From: Malus domestica
Taxonomy: Eukaryota > Streptophyta > Magnoliopsida > Rosales > Rosaceae
Length of the DNA stretch: 64,000 nt
NCBI RefSeq assembly: GCF_042453785.1
Contig: NC_091661.1
Coordinates: 31,239,501-31,303,500, forward strand
Reading direction: 5' to 3'
Position numbers and translations under genes: made by a program. The notes under the pieces were generated by a model, which did no database searches, was not told the DNA's origin, and worked only from the letters and a program-made list of their open reading frames with translations. Positions 25,434 to 38,540 of the stretch are shown piece after piece; the first letter of the stretch is position 1, and each line of letters starts with the position of its first letter.

Positions 25434-28400
25434 TTGGGATAACTAGAAATATCATTACTAGGACCGAAGCCAAAGAGGAACAGAAACCCACAAGGGCAAA
25501 CAACATCCGATCGAAATATAGAGGGAAAGGAAAGCAAACAAGACGTAAAATACACATCAGCATCCCTCTTTTACAACCTCAGAAAGCTAAATAAATTAGA
25601 TTGAAGGACAAGGAAGACCATCCTTGTTTAAAACACTAACAAACCAAGATGGGGGTCGTTGGACCCAGATTAGGTTGCACGTCCTCGCACCTGTGTGCGA
25701 CGCTACAAAATTCGCCCACTCCATTGGCTGACCTTGGAAACCTAAAACCAGACGCAATTTATGAAAGCTGCTCCTATCTGTTGAATCTTGCCAAGAGTAG
25801 GAAACACCTCCCAGCCTACATTCTCAATGCACCCATTTAGGCATGAGATAAGATCCATCGAGTCCGATTCCACAATCAATTTCGCAAACCCCATAAGCCA
25901 AACAAGCACACATCCTTCTAGTATTCCCAATGCCTCCACCAGCAGGACGTTCCGAGCTTGGATCGCCCTGCGTCTTATCACCAATAAAACCGAGCTAGAG
26001 TTATGGATCATTGCCTCTACATGGCCCTAAGCATCGAAACATCGCCAGCTAGCGTCAACATCGACCTTCATCGATCCAAGAGAAGGAGGGGACCAACGAA
26101 GGTTGTTTGCAAGCCGAGGGCATATATACGCTATCACGATGGACCCGACGACGGGCACGCGCCTCCTTGAAGGCCACCAAAACAGAGGAAATAGTGTGCA
26201 CCGTCTGGGTAGGGGAAGACAGCTTCTTGTTGAACACCGCATCACATCGAGCCTTCCAGATAAACCAGCAGGTTATAGCAAATTATCATAAAGCGAGGCC
26301 CCTATCCACCCAAACCACACATGGTCTACTCATGGGCACGGTAGTAGGGCGTGCTCCATCGACTCTTCATTATTGTGACAGATTGGGCAAAGTGGGGAAG
26401 AGGCATACCGTCGACGAAACATATTTGACTTGGTAGCCGTAGCCTTGTGAAGGCACCTCCACACGAAGTTCATAATTTTTGTTGGGACAGTCAATTTCCA
26501 GATACACCGCCACACGCCAGAGTCAACTGGATCCGAAGTTGATGGGCCTAAAATCAAAGGTCTCTGATTACTGATAAGATCCATTGATAACCCCACTTAA
26601 CAGTATGCCTCACCCTTTGATCCGCAGGCCAAATCAACCTATCCAATTTCCCAGCCACCCCAATTGGGGTATCTAAAATTTCTCCACGTTCCTCATCTCT
26701 AAACTGGTCCAATCCAGAATCAATTCTCCACACATGGGTAATAGGATCAATAAGAGAAGAGACCAGTTCAGACGGCTCTACCCTAACCCCTTGTATCGAA
26801 GTAGGATGACCCGCCACCAGCGCCGGGATCCATCGATCCACCCAGACCTGAGTGGTGTCACCTCCCATAATCTGCCAATAAGACCCTGAAGGAAATTTTG
26901 TGAAAAACATGTTCATTTGAGCAACATCTATGGCATGCAATTAACAATTAAAGGCGGAATCATGCTTGTATGCACTCAAAAACAAAACATTACCCATGAA
27001 ATTCAAAGCCTAGTAGAAAGGTGAACCAAGACTCAACTCAAGAACAAAGTGAGTTGAGAGATTTTATACCTTTGTTGATTCCTCTTTGCATAAGCAAAGG
27101 CTAATCACCCAAAGAGAGGGCCTTCATTCCTTGCTTCTTAGATCCATGGATTTCTTGGATGAGGATGGTTGAAAGGATTCTCCAAGTTCCCAAAGTTGAG
27201 AACCTCTAATTTTTCCACACCAAGGATGGACTTGAAGAAGAGATAAGTCGCCTTGGAGGAGGAAAGATTGCTAGCTAATCTCCTCCAAGGGGCCGGCCTC
27301 CTAGAGAGAAAGGGAGAGACATGTTCTCTCAAATTTTCTCCAAAAGAAACCCTAAGGATGAAATGGCTATAAAGTTGCCTTTATACCACCTCACAATGGA
27401 GTGGCAAACTTGCAATTAAGCCAAGTTCACTACCCCTCTCTATATGGCCGGCCATTAAGGGTTCTTTGGGCTTTCAAGCCCTTTGTGTTTTCAAGTTGTC
27501 ATACAACTTGAGTTAATGAGCTTGACATTCAAATCCCATTGGGCCTTGCGGCCCAAAACTAACCCGAGGTCTTTAACGAACTTTATTCGTTTGATTAATT
27601 AACATATTAATTAATCATTGCCATAAATAATTAAACCATTTAATTATCATTACTCATCTCCGTTGTTTCTTCAATCCTTACTTTACACGATGTACGATCC
27701 ATTAGGTTCCTTTTAGCGAGGCAGTGGGCGATTAGAACTCTTTCAAATCGATTGTGAATTGAAACTTACTTTCAATTCTCCCTTTAGTGATTATACACGT
27801 TTAGGGCTTCCACAAACCATGAGTGACACCTAGCAGTATGTCATGGTTACCCAAGCTAATCAGAAGAGGTGGAGAACCTATTCAGTTTAGGATTACAATG
27901 CAATACAGTTTTTCTCTAATACAATACTCTTGACCAAATTGTTTGGTTTGATAGTTTATTCATGTATACTATCCAATGTGATTCATTTACTTATATGATT
28001 ACATTGAATGTGATTTGGAATGACTTCCTAAATCTCATTCATACTCTGGCCAAATATTCTTAATCATATCATAGAGTATTCTCCCTCAAACGGTTTGAAG
28101 GTTAGAGATCCCTTGTTGTGCATTCACTTGCCTCCATGGCTAAGTGGCTTAACCCTAACTATGCCGTGGACACCCTCTGACAGAGTGACTTTGACATAGT
28201 CAAAGATCAAAGACCTAACCACAAGACAACTATGATGCCTCAGGTCAAATGACTACTTTACATTATCCAAACTATGAGTTCTCATGTGACATGAGTATGA
28301 GAACTCCTCGTTGATCATGTTCAGTGGACTCATTCTCTATTGAGCACCTACATGCTTGTCTTGGTGTCAATCACATCAATGACTCGAGACCAGTCACTCT

Positions 28401-30321
28401 CCCTGAGAGAAGACACAACACGTACTAATCTTAACGGACTGTCAATACCCAATTGGCAATCCTATGATCAAGAACGTTTAGGATATGTATACGAAAGAGA
28501 ATTGTCTCGTGAATCTAACTTCTTTAAATTACATTCTCCTAATTACATATTCCTTGGACATATCGTTTAAGCATATAACATTTATATGAGACGGCTTAAA
28601 ACAATAATCGTTGCCCTTGATATTAAACTAGATTAGTCTAACATGTGAAATATCCGTAAAGTATCATCATATGATTGGTTTTAGGGCACATTTCCAACAG
28701 ACCCCGGGCAAGAATTTATCTCCTAGCAAGTAAGCTTGCCCAGACCCAAGAAGATCTTCCCTCTTTTTAGCGTAAAAAATGGAGCAATCCGAGTAATACC
28801 TCCCTTTAAACATTTGAGCCCAAAGAGAGTTAGGTTCGTGTATCAGACGCCAACATTGCTTCTCCAACAGGGCTAAGTTGAACTCATGCAAGTTTCGAAA
28901 ATCCATACCACCCTCCTATTTCTCTAAACCCAAAGAAGCCTAGTTTACCCAGTGAATTTTTCTCTCCCCTTCCTTCTGGCTCCATCAAAACTTGGCCACA
29001 GCTAAATCGATATCATTACACAAATTTTTGGGAAAACATAACACGTTCATGGGGTAAGCAGGAATGGCCTGGGTAACTGCCTTAATCAAGACCTCTCTAC
29101 CAGCTTGGGAAAAGAAATTTTGCTTCTAGCCTTGGATTTTTGCCATAACCCTATCCTTGAAAAAATCCAAAGCCTCCATCTTGGATTTGCCCCAAACCAT
29201 CGGCATACCCAAATACAATCTAGGATCCTTAATCATTTGCATGCGAGAATCTCACACAACTCCACCCGAGTCAATGACAACGTGTTGGCCCTAAAAAATA
29301 CAGATGACTTTTGCATACTAACCTCCTGCCCCGGCGACAAGCAGTAGGATTTGAGGATCTTTACAGTATTCAGGCCATTTTGTGTAGTAGCACGTCGGAA
29401 TATGAGGGTATCATCAGCAAAAAAATAAATGGGAGATAGTAAGGTCGTTCACACAAATCTTAATCCCCTCCCGGAAACCTTCATCCACGGCCACTTGAAT
29501 TAACCGTCATAAGACATCACTTCCAATGAGAAATAAGTAAGGTGAGAAAGGATCCCCTTGCCGGAATCCCCTCGACGGTTTAAATCTCTTTCTTGGCTGC
29601 CCGTTGACGAGGACGGAGAAATCTACAGTGGAGACACATCCCATCACCATGTTGACCCACCACCGGCAAAAACCCATACGAAGCAAGACTGCATTTAAAA
29701 AAATCCCGTTCTGTCCTGTCATAGGCCTTGTTCATATCAATCTTCCGGTGAAAGAAACGGGAGTTTGAGTCACTCACTTGTAGCCACTTGATACGGGATC
29801 GTTGTTGCCAGAGCTTCTCATCTCTTTCCTCCAATTTATCACGCTGAGCAGTGACCATTTTGATTTCCTCCGCATTATCTTCCCATCTGGATTGAAGTTG
29901 TTCCAAGTGGCCGCTAAGCTCCCCAATCTCCTGGTGGCTTCCCCTAAAACGAGCTCTGCTCCAGTTCAAAAGGTTCCCCTTGCAAGAATTAATGCGTCTT
30001 TGCCAGCGGTCCACCTCATCGAGCCCACCACGGATACTCCAGCTCTTCTCGACCGCCTACCTACACCCATCATCCTGAGGCCAAAAAGCCTCAAATCTGA
30101 AAAGCTTCCTTTCTTTGCAAGAATTAACAGGCAGTGATCCGAGCCACACACGATACCATGAACAACAGAGATTTTGGGGCATCGGGACTGCCAGCTCCCA
30201 TTTACTAGGCCCCTATCCAATTGTTCCTGCACCAGGGAATTATTCCTCATACCCTTCCAGGGAAACTTTGGGCCGCAAAAAACCCAAGTCAATCAGGCCC
30301 ATATTTGACATAAACGCCTGA
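25434..30321 (-). mobile_element. LINE (L1-type non-LTR retrotransposon), 5'-truncated, with nested solo LTR
   Basis: A 15-bp direct repeat AGCTTCGTTATTATT flanks the element (25419-25433 and 30322-30336). Reading on the minus strand: an endonuclease remnant (30292-29966, VFCGPKF...GMRNN and CGSDHCLL); a linker (RSRIKWLQVSDSNSRFFH, about 29800-29740); reverse transcriptase with FRQGDPFSPYLF (about 29590-29530) and the catalytic FADD (29421-29410); a zinc-finger segment LCPICHNNEESMEHAL (about 26390-26340); and an RNase H-like tail (26011-25742, VESDSMDLISCLNG). Stops and frameshifts are many, so it is dead. The first open reading frame and part of the endonuclease are missing, typical of 5' truncation during LINE insertion. 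No clear poly(A) tail is left. A 1.8 kb solo LTR (26887-28699) sits inside it. Confidence 0.85.
26887..28699 (-). mobile_element. Solo copia LTR inside the LINE
   Basis: On the minus strand it begins TGTTGGAAATGTGCCC and ends AAAATTTCCTTCA, a familiar copia LTR pattern. Perfect 5-bp target-site duplications GACCC lie at 26882-26886 and 28700-28704. The LINE coding sequence continues across it if the insert is ignored. It is 1,813 bp and contains no protein domains. Confidence 0.85.
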
Positions 30322-30336
30322 AGCTTCGTTATTATT

Positions 30337-30537
30337 GTTCATTGAGAATTAAGCTTCAATTTTCAGATGGGTTTTCTGAATTGAAATTAGAAATTAAAGA
30401 ATCACAGATATTGTTCTTAATGTGATTAAAAGTTGGTGATTTATTTCCTTTTATTTTGCTTCCTAATTGTATTTATCTCATTTTTTCTATAACTTGATTT
30501 GTATAAATATATGGGTTAAGCCCCGTAATTAATTAAA
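30337..30537. other. Spacer between LINE and third MITE
   Basis: AT-rich, no feature recognised. Confidence 0.5.
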
Positions 30538-30697
30538 GGGGTTTTTTTAACTTTAATCCTTGAAAATATTGAAATTTAATAAAAAAACTGGTGTTAGATT
30601 ACATATTGATTATAGTCTATTGATGTGTCCTTAATTCAAATTAGTTAATATGAATATTTTATTCTATGTCTCTCATTATATATTTAAAATTATTAAT

Positions 30698-31225
30698 AGA
30701 AAACTTCATTTTAATCCTTGGCAAAAATGATTTTTAGATTAAAACCATGAGTAAGATCAAAATCTAATTTTAGTCCCTTGATACATTAATAACCTCATTT
30801 ATTAATTATATTTTGATTTTTTAATTATTTCTCTTTTTCTTCCTAATTTTTAATGTATTAATTTTATTTCATTATAATTATAATTTTCATTTCATTTATC
30901 GTAATATATTTTGTTGTAAATATTTAGATAAACTAATTTTTGTTATACAATATATTTTGATGTACTTTGTCTTCTTCATTTAGGTACATTAAATTCATTA
31001 CAATATATTTCGGTACTTTGTCTTCATTTAGGTACTTTGTCAAAAAATAAATTAAAATTTGTATATTAATAAATTTAAATATTTAATGGGGAGACATTAA
31101 ATAAAATACAAATTAATTATTTTGAATTAAGGACACATCAAGGGATTATAATTAATATGTAATCTAACACCAAGTTTATTTTAAATTTTAATCTTCTTGA
31201 ATGATTAAAGTTAAAAAAAAAACCC
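30698..31225 (-). mobile_element. Mutator-like MITE, copy 4, inserted in inverted orientation into copy 3
   Basis: 528 bp, starting AGAAAACTTCATTTTAATCC and ending ...TTAAAAAAAAAACCC. It is flanked by perfect 10-bp duplications AATTATTAAT (30688-30697 and 31226-31235). It is a self-into-self insertion, and its minisatellite is short (about 30955-31040). This is the best evidence in the window for a 10-bp target-site duplication in this family. Confidence 0.85.
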
Positions 31226-31775
31226 AATTATTAATATACACATTTAAATTTATTTTTTGACCAATTTTTTTTTAATTTATTAATTTTATTTAACATTCTT
31301 CAAACTTGAAAGACTCAATTAATGTACCTAAAATAGTACCGAAATGTAATATATTGAATTAATGTACCTAAATGTTAGTACCAAAATGTATTATATTAAA
31401 GTATGTACCTAAATATGTGTACCGAAATGTATGCACTAAAATGTTAGTACCGAAATTTATGTACCGAAATGTATTATATTGAATTAATGTATCTACATAT
31501 TTGTATCGAAAGTATGTACCGAAATGTGTGTACCCAAATGTATATGCAACAAAATGTATTATAATGAATTTAATGTACCTAAATGAAGAGGGCAAAGTAT
31601 ATTGAATTATATTGTATAACAAAAATTAGTTTATCTAACTGTTTACAACAAAATATATTACGCTGAATGAAATGAAAATTATAATTATAATGAAATATAA
31701 TTAATACATTACAATTAGGAAGAAAAAGAGAAATAATTAAAACATCAAAATATAATTAATAAATAAGGTGATTAA

Positions 31776-34444
31776 TGACACACCCCGTCCCGAAGGAGGG
31801 CATGCTGGCCGTCACGTGAGAGTGACGTAACCATTTGCACAGTACGGAAGCTTTAATTATACAATTTATAAGTTGATACACCCGAAGGTGAGTCCTAATT
31901 TTGTCCAATCTGTCAGAACACCGTCGAATTCCTCGTAGTCACCACACCTTTGTGATTCCTGAACCTGGAGGGGCGCAAAACCAAAATTGAGTGGGTTAGT
32001 AAAACAATTCTTTTCCAAATCCAAACATTTTTCAAAACGTTGTAACCCCTCTCCGTAAAACCTGTATATTTTCCCAGAAATGTAAAATATAAATATACAT
32101 ATATATTCTCAAGACTTCAAGTCGTTAACTCAACATTTTCATAACAATTATGCCATGCCACATCATCTCAACATTTCTCATATTAATTATGCCATGCCAC
32201 ATCATCTCAACAGTAATAAGGTATGAATGCATCAACATAATCATATCAGGTGCAAGAAAGTAATCAACCGTAGGCCCTCTAATAGCCCTGTACGGTTGAA
32301 CCTAGAGCTCAAAATCTATCATTATCACTCTACCGGAGTCACCTCTGTGACCCGTCCGGCCTTCTGCACACAAGTTACGCTCTAGTGCTTCTCATAAATC
32401 ATCTGTGCACATAATCTAAGGTCACCCACCAGTCGGAATCTCACTAACACTCTCGCGACTGGTCTGTCGTACCCACTCCGCGTGGACTGTACGACTAGCA
32501 TCTACTTGGATCCAAGGCGAGCGTGCGATGCGGTGAATACTATAAGCACTAAACCATGGTGCAGGATTTGAGCTCAATATATATCATCATCATCATAACA
32601 GTAATTAAATACTCATTTGTGCGTCCACCGCACCATTTCATACATATGCATCATAAATCAATTCTTACCTGTGCGTCCACCGCACCAATTCATACATATG
32701 CATCATATATTAATTCATGCATGGCATTTCAACTCACATTTCTATATACTTTTCATATCAATTCTATGCATGGTATTTCACTTCCCGTTTTTCCACATAA
32801 CTCATATGCATTTCATTTTAAACATATTTTCATTTCAATTCAATTTCTGGGAAACGTCAAGTATATATATATACGGAAAACAAAACTGCCCACTCACCTG
32901 GAGTTCGCCCTACAACTCCCTAGCACAATACGCCAAGGCGTCATGACGATCGCCGCCTAGAATAGTAATCAAATCCAGGCTCAGAATTCATATCGATAGA
33001 ATACATAACTTATATAAAATACGTCACTACGTTGATCGATCCGGAAGATCTGCCACTCAGATTTTAAATCCATAACTTCCAGAGGTCCACATTATACCTC
33101 TAGGACAACATCCTAAAATTTCATTACCATCCAACGGTCGGATCTCCGTCAATTTCCAAAACTAAGTGACGGTTAACATTTTATATTATGGACTTACAAT
33201 TCCAATTCCGGAAGATCCCTAACTCGGATTCCCAATCCGTAAGTTCCAATAATCCTCAAATATTACGTATTACAACGTATCAAATTTTGGTGACGATCCA
33301 ACGGTCGGATCATCAATTCACATTTTCACCAAAACTATAAAACGTTATTCGAACACCTAACCAACAATCCTTAATAACTTTCTCATACGGTGCTCAAATT
33401 GGGTATATGAATATACCACAGTGATCTACTCGACGTCACGGACGTCGACATATTTTTAAAATAATTTTATTTTTATTTTTTATTTTACTGTAGCACCATC
33501 TTCTTCCTTGGGTCGCCGGACTGGTTTTTCCGGCGGCTGTTTTCCGGGCGGTTTTTCAAATTGCCATAACTTTGTCATTTCTCAACGAAATCAAGTGATT
33601 CAAAAACGAAAGTTGTAGCCCTTGAAGAGACAAAGAGAATGGTACCTTACACAACACCTAGTTCGCCGTGGTTTGGCCGGAAACTGCCTCGAAAGCCTCG
33701 GAGGTCGCCGGAAACTGGGTATTTTTCAAATGAGTATAACTTCTTCAATACTCAACGAAATTGAGTGAAACAAAAAGGAAAGTTGTAGTACTTGACGAGA
33801 CGAAGAGATTGATACCTACCTCGACTCCTAACTCGCCGGTGATTCGCCGGAAAATGCCTCGAAAGTTCCGGCCAAACTTTGAACTTGTCGATCTCCGTGT
33901 TCTTACGTCCAAAAACTTCCAACGAAGCACTCCGAGCTTCGTGGGAACCTCCTAGAGCTCCCTATGATCTTAGTTTGGCCTAAAAATCAACAAATACAAA
34001 GTTCATGAATAGTGTCATTTCACGGGCTTGAGTTTTCTACGTGAAATCGTGGGAAACCTTACCTGAAAACAATACCAATGTGTTCGTATGGTCCTCACGA
34101 ACATGATGGTACCTTCCTCATCCTGAAACTGTGAAGTTTTCGAGAGCCTTGGTGTTTGTCCGAGAGTTTGAGAGAGAATGAGGGAGTGTGAGAGTGACTG
34201 AGGGAGAGATGAGGAAGAGAGAGAGAAGGAGACAACAAAACGGGAAATGGGGAAGGATTTCAGAAGGTAGGACCCTACATAAAGTCCAAATACAAAATAT
34301 TAACACATACAATAATAAATCTAACCCTAGTTTAGGATGTTTTTAGGTAAAACAAATACCAAATTTACGCACCTTAATCTCGTTTAAGGGCGTTTCTGTA
34401 ATTTCACGTCCTCGGAGTTTATAATTCCGGGACGGGCTGTGACA
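31776..34444 (-). repeat. 3' LTR of the gypsy element
   Basis: 2,669 bp, non-coding. It contains internal repeats of an ACTCAACGAAATYGAGTGA module (about 33580 and 33753) and a CCAACGGTCGGATC motif (33131 and 33298). Apparent open frames of 60-134 codons occur identically in both LTRs and are not genes. Confidence 0.92.
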
Positions 34445-37400
34445 ATCTCCCCTCCTTATAGAATTTCGTCCCCGAAATTCTAGCCACCAACCAACCCATC
34501 AAAACTCATAAAATAGCCTCGGATACATACCTCTCATCCGTTCTTCCGTCTCCCAAGTAGTTTCTTCCGCTGAATGGTTCATCCACAATACTTTTACCAC
34601 TTACTCTGTCTTAATTCTCAGGACCTTCTTTTTCCAATCCAAAGTCATCCTTGGTTCCTTATCAAGTCGAATCCAATTTAATTCTCAATAGTTGCACCAG
34701 AATTCCATGAGACGACTCTGCCACCTAGTGACAACGCATCGAACACAAAATACATTATGTGCCTTAGCCAATTCTGAAGGCATCACAAACTTGTATGCAA
34801 CTTCATCGATTCTTTTAATGATCAAAACGGTCTGATGTGTTTAAATCTTATCTTGTCTACTTTCCAAATCTTACTATTTCTTTTCATGAAGAAATTTCCA
34901 AAAATATAAAATCATCTACGTTATACACTCGATTAGTGGCATACCCATCTGTTAATCTCTTTTGTCATTCCTGGCTACTTTCAGGTTAACTTACTCACCT
35001 GAATATTTTGAGGAGACTCATCCATAGTCTCAGGGCCCGCAAGAACTCTTTTGTCAACTTCTGTCCAACACAAAGGTGTACTATAAGGTAATTTGGTAAC
35101 CAAGCTTCTTGTACGCTATCCAAAACTTAGAAGTAACCAACATACCCAAAAACTTAACATTGTATATCGTCAAAATTGCTTTCTTTAATTCCACATAATT
35201 TGGCACATACGTCCCATTCTCTTGCATAAACATACCATCCAATTCTGCCTCGGTTAATTCTTGAATTCCTTCGTCAAGCATTTGAGTCTTGAGTACGACC
35301 TTACCAAATAGGCCTAACTTGAAATTTAACAAGTATAACTTCTTCTCGATCTTCCATTCTTAATTTTTCTTCCGTTGGTTTTCAATCCACAAGATGATAC
35401 TCTTGGCAAACGTGCCAGACATTAATCTTACTGTAGTCTTCTCACCAAATGCTTCAGCTAGAACAAACTTTACGATCACCCTGATCGTACAATCATGTTC
35501 ATTAAGCAATACAATTCACCTTTGCTGCCTCATATCAAAATCCTTCCGAGTAAACAAATATTGGAGACTCTTTTGATTTGTAAAATCTTGCATTCTTATC
35601 AACATATAATGTCTCCATAACTTCACAGCAAGGATGATAATCGTGACTTCCAAATCACCAGTAGGGTAATTCATCTCATGAGATTCCATTTGTCGTGAAA
35701 CGTATGCAATCACCCTAACATTTGCATCAACATGCATCCAATACCATTCAAGAAACATCACTAAAAATTTATGATTACCACTATTCTCTGGGATTACTAA
35801 AATACGTGCATGAGTGAGGAAATACTTCAGTTGTTGAATCATTTGCTCACAATTTCCTTCCCACTCATACATAACCTCTTTTCTCAACCGTCTCGTCAAT
35901 GACAAAGCAATGACTGAAAAATCTTTCACAACCATTCAAGATAGCCTGGTAAGCTAAGAAATTCCGAATCTCAATTACAGTTCGTGGTTGTTCCAATTCC
36001 TCAATTTCTGCTATCTTTTAAGGATTCACTTGAATACCTTAAGCAGACATAACAAATTTTAGAATGCCACTTGATCCATTTAACTTTAGCTTTTGCTAAA
36101 CTTAGCATACAACCAACGTTCTCTCAATCTTTGCTTCACCGACTTAATACGTTTACATGCTCTGCTCTGGCTCAGAATATGCCAGAATATCTTCAATGAA
36201 AATGATATCTATTTATCAAGGCATTATTGGAATACATCATTCATCAACTCATAAAACAGCATGAGTATCCATATAGCATCACCAAACTTCATAAAGACTA
36301 TAACGAGTCCAGAAAAACAATCTTAGGAACAACGTTACTCATAATCTTCAATTGGTAGTAACCAGATCTCAATTCAATCTTTGAATCTTCGCAATTACTT
36401 ATGAGCTGGTTAAATAAACATTAGTACATCACCATGGATAACGGTTCTCAATCGTTACCCGACTCCATTGTCTATAATCAATGAACAGTCTCAAGATCCA
36501 TTTTCTTCCTCACCAACAAACTGGGGCTCCTCAAAAGTGTTATACTAGGTTGAATAAAACTTTTATCAACCAATTCTCTCAACTGAATTTCCAATTCCCT
36601 TAACTCATCATGAACAAATCTTTAACATAAATTTATACCTGGCAACAAATCAATAATGAACCTCATATCTCTGCCTGAAGACAATCCAGGTATACTTTCA
36701 GGGAAGACATCAAGAAAAGTCTAACCCTTTCGACATTATTCACACTACTCCAAACAACATCATTTAGCACCACATGAGCTAATATTTTTGACAGCCTTTC
36801 GAAAACAATCTCTTTGCTCTCACAGCATAAATAACGGCCTGACTCAATCCACTTTGCATACTAACAAAAGTAATCTCTGGTCATCCAGATCGATGGAAAG
36901 TAACTGGTTTCCCGTAACATTCCATCTAGTCACAACTATAAACAATCACTCTAATGGAATAAAATTAATTGACCCAATACATACTTTATTATTACTGAAC
37001 ATTCTAAGTAAGTACAACACTAACATAAAATAACCTACCGGTTTGCTTGCTTAACGAATCCACGAATGAGTTATTAATATTACGGTCTGCAGCCCGCAAT
37101 ACTGATAAATCATCGTTGTCTCGATAAGTAGGCAACCACTCTCAAAGATATAACAATACTATTTTGTCACTCAATGCAAAATACATACACTCGTCTCAAC
37201 TACATTTATTTACCACTCTCTAGGTAATATCATACATAATAAGAAATATATCAGCCGAAGTCAACTAGAATGACCAATACGGTTGATTCAACTCTTATCT
37301 CAATAATACGTCGGCCGGATCCACTCCGCGTGGTCGGTACGGCCGAGCCTATAACTCACCAATTTCTCATGTGTCAATGAATCCACTTCTCATGGTCTGT

Positions 37401-38540
37401 ACGGCTGAACATATAACTCATCAAATCTCTCTGTACTCACGGTCAATCCGACCAAACTACTAAGTCCATAACTCTGCTGAATCGACACTATGATATCATG
37501 GAAAATTGTTGAGTACAACTGATTCTAGGGACGATTCACAATTATGTGTCCCATCTGTTCACATAAACACATTCATTAATTTCACATTTCCCAAAGTGTT
37601 AATTTTGTACCTGCTGCACAAGGTACATTTCCTTTACTCGAGACACCTTGTCTCAAATATCTGGGATTACCAGTATATCCATCACTTTTATTCTAACCAG
37701 CGACATTAAAACCTCAGCTGGAAGAATTAACTCTAGCTTCACTTCTTTCGAAGCTCTGAATCTTTCTATATCCTTGATATGACGAATCATTAACTTTATC
37801 GTCTTCTTTTAATTCCCATTCATTTCTTATTCTTCTTTATTCTCGTTGCTCATGTTCTCAGAGTCCTCAAGACTCAACAGCATCTCGTATATTCCTGGTA
37901 AGAAGTATAATGGATAATGGTCACCCAAAATACCACTTCCCTTTTGCCACCCAGCTTAAAACAACATAACACCTCAACCAAATTAACAACAATATCTGGA
38001 TAGAACGAGGCAAGTCTGAAAACTTTCTATAATATCCCTCGATCATCACCTTCCTTGATTCACATTTGCAAACTCTTGCTTACTACCATCGATAAATGCC
38101 GGAGGGATAAACTTTTCCTTAAACAAGTCCTTAAACAATTTTAAATCGGCTGTTCCTCCGGTGACAACAAATCATACTCCTGTTTCCACCAGGATACAAA
38201 TTCATACCCAAAACCAGGTAGTCGTCTCGACCCCCTGTCAGAAGGAAGATTCCTTTGACTTGCATAATCTGAAACATCTTTTCCAAATGGTTAAACCGTT
38301 ACTTCGCTCCCTCAGGTTCATCATTTCATAAGGTGATTCAAATTCAACTCATAACCCATCTTAAAATGTCCCTTTTTATAATAGACTGAATCACCCTAAT
38401 AATAGTTTTCCCTAAACCGCTATATTAGGGAGACTAAATTCCTCTAACTACGTGGTTTGCTACGAGGCGGTGTAGTTCTGACAGAATTCACTATAAACTT
38501 CTCAAGATGTCCAAGATTGCAACCATGCTCTGATACCAAC
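34445..38540 (-). pseudogene. Degenerate gag-pol of the gypsy element
   Basis: Reading on the minus strand from 38540: a gag part with a damaged zinc-knuckle (CEQMGH, about 37560-37540); a reverse-transcriptase part around 36330-36170 recognisable but full of stops; RNase H region 35935-35516 (FSVIALSLTRRLRK, VRVIAYVSRQMESHEMNYPTGDLE, KSLQYLFTRKDFDMRQQR); and the start of integrase at 35332-35081 (MQENGTYVPNYVELKKAIL). The integrase core is missing. Frames are broken throughout, so no functional protein can be made. The contrast with the pristine LTRs is striking. Confidence 0.8.

Noticed and set aside
32556..32960. A 134-codon plus-strand open frame, repeated at 39321-39725
   Set aside because: It lies inside both LTRs of the gypsy element and is identical in each because the LTRs are identical. 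It has no recognisable domain.
34118..34312. A small secreted-protein-like minus-strand frame (also at 40883-41077)
   Set aside because: It is within the LTR, present twice only because the LTR is, with no supporting evidence.
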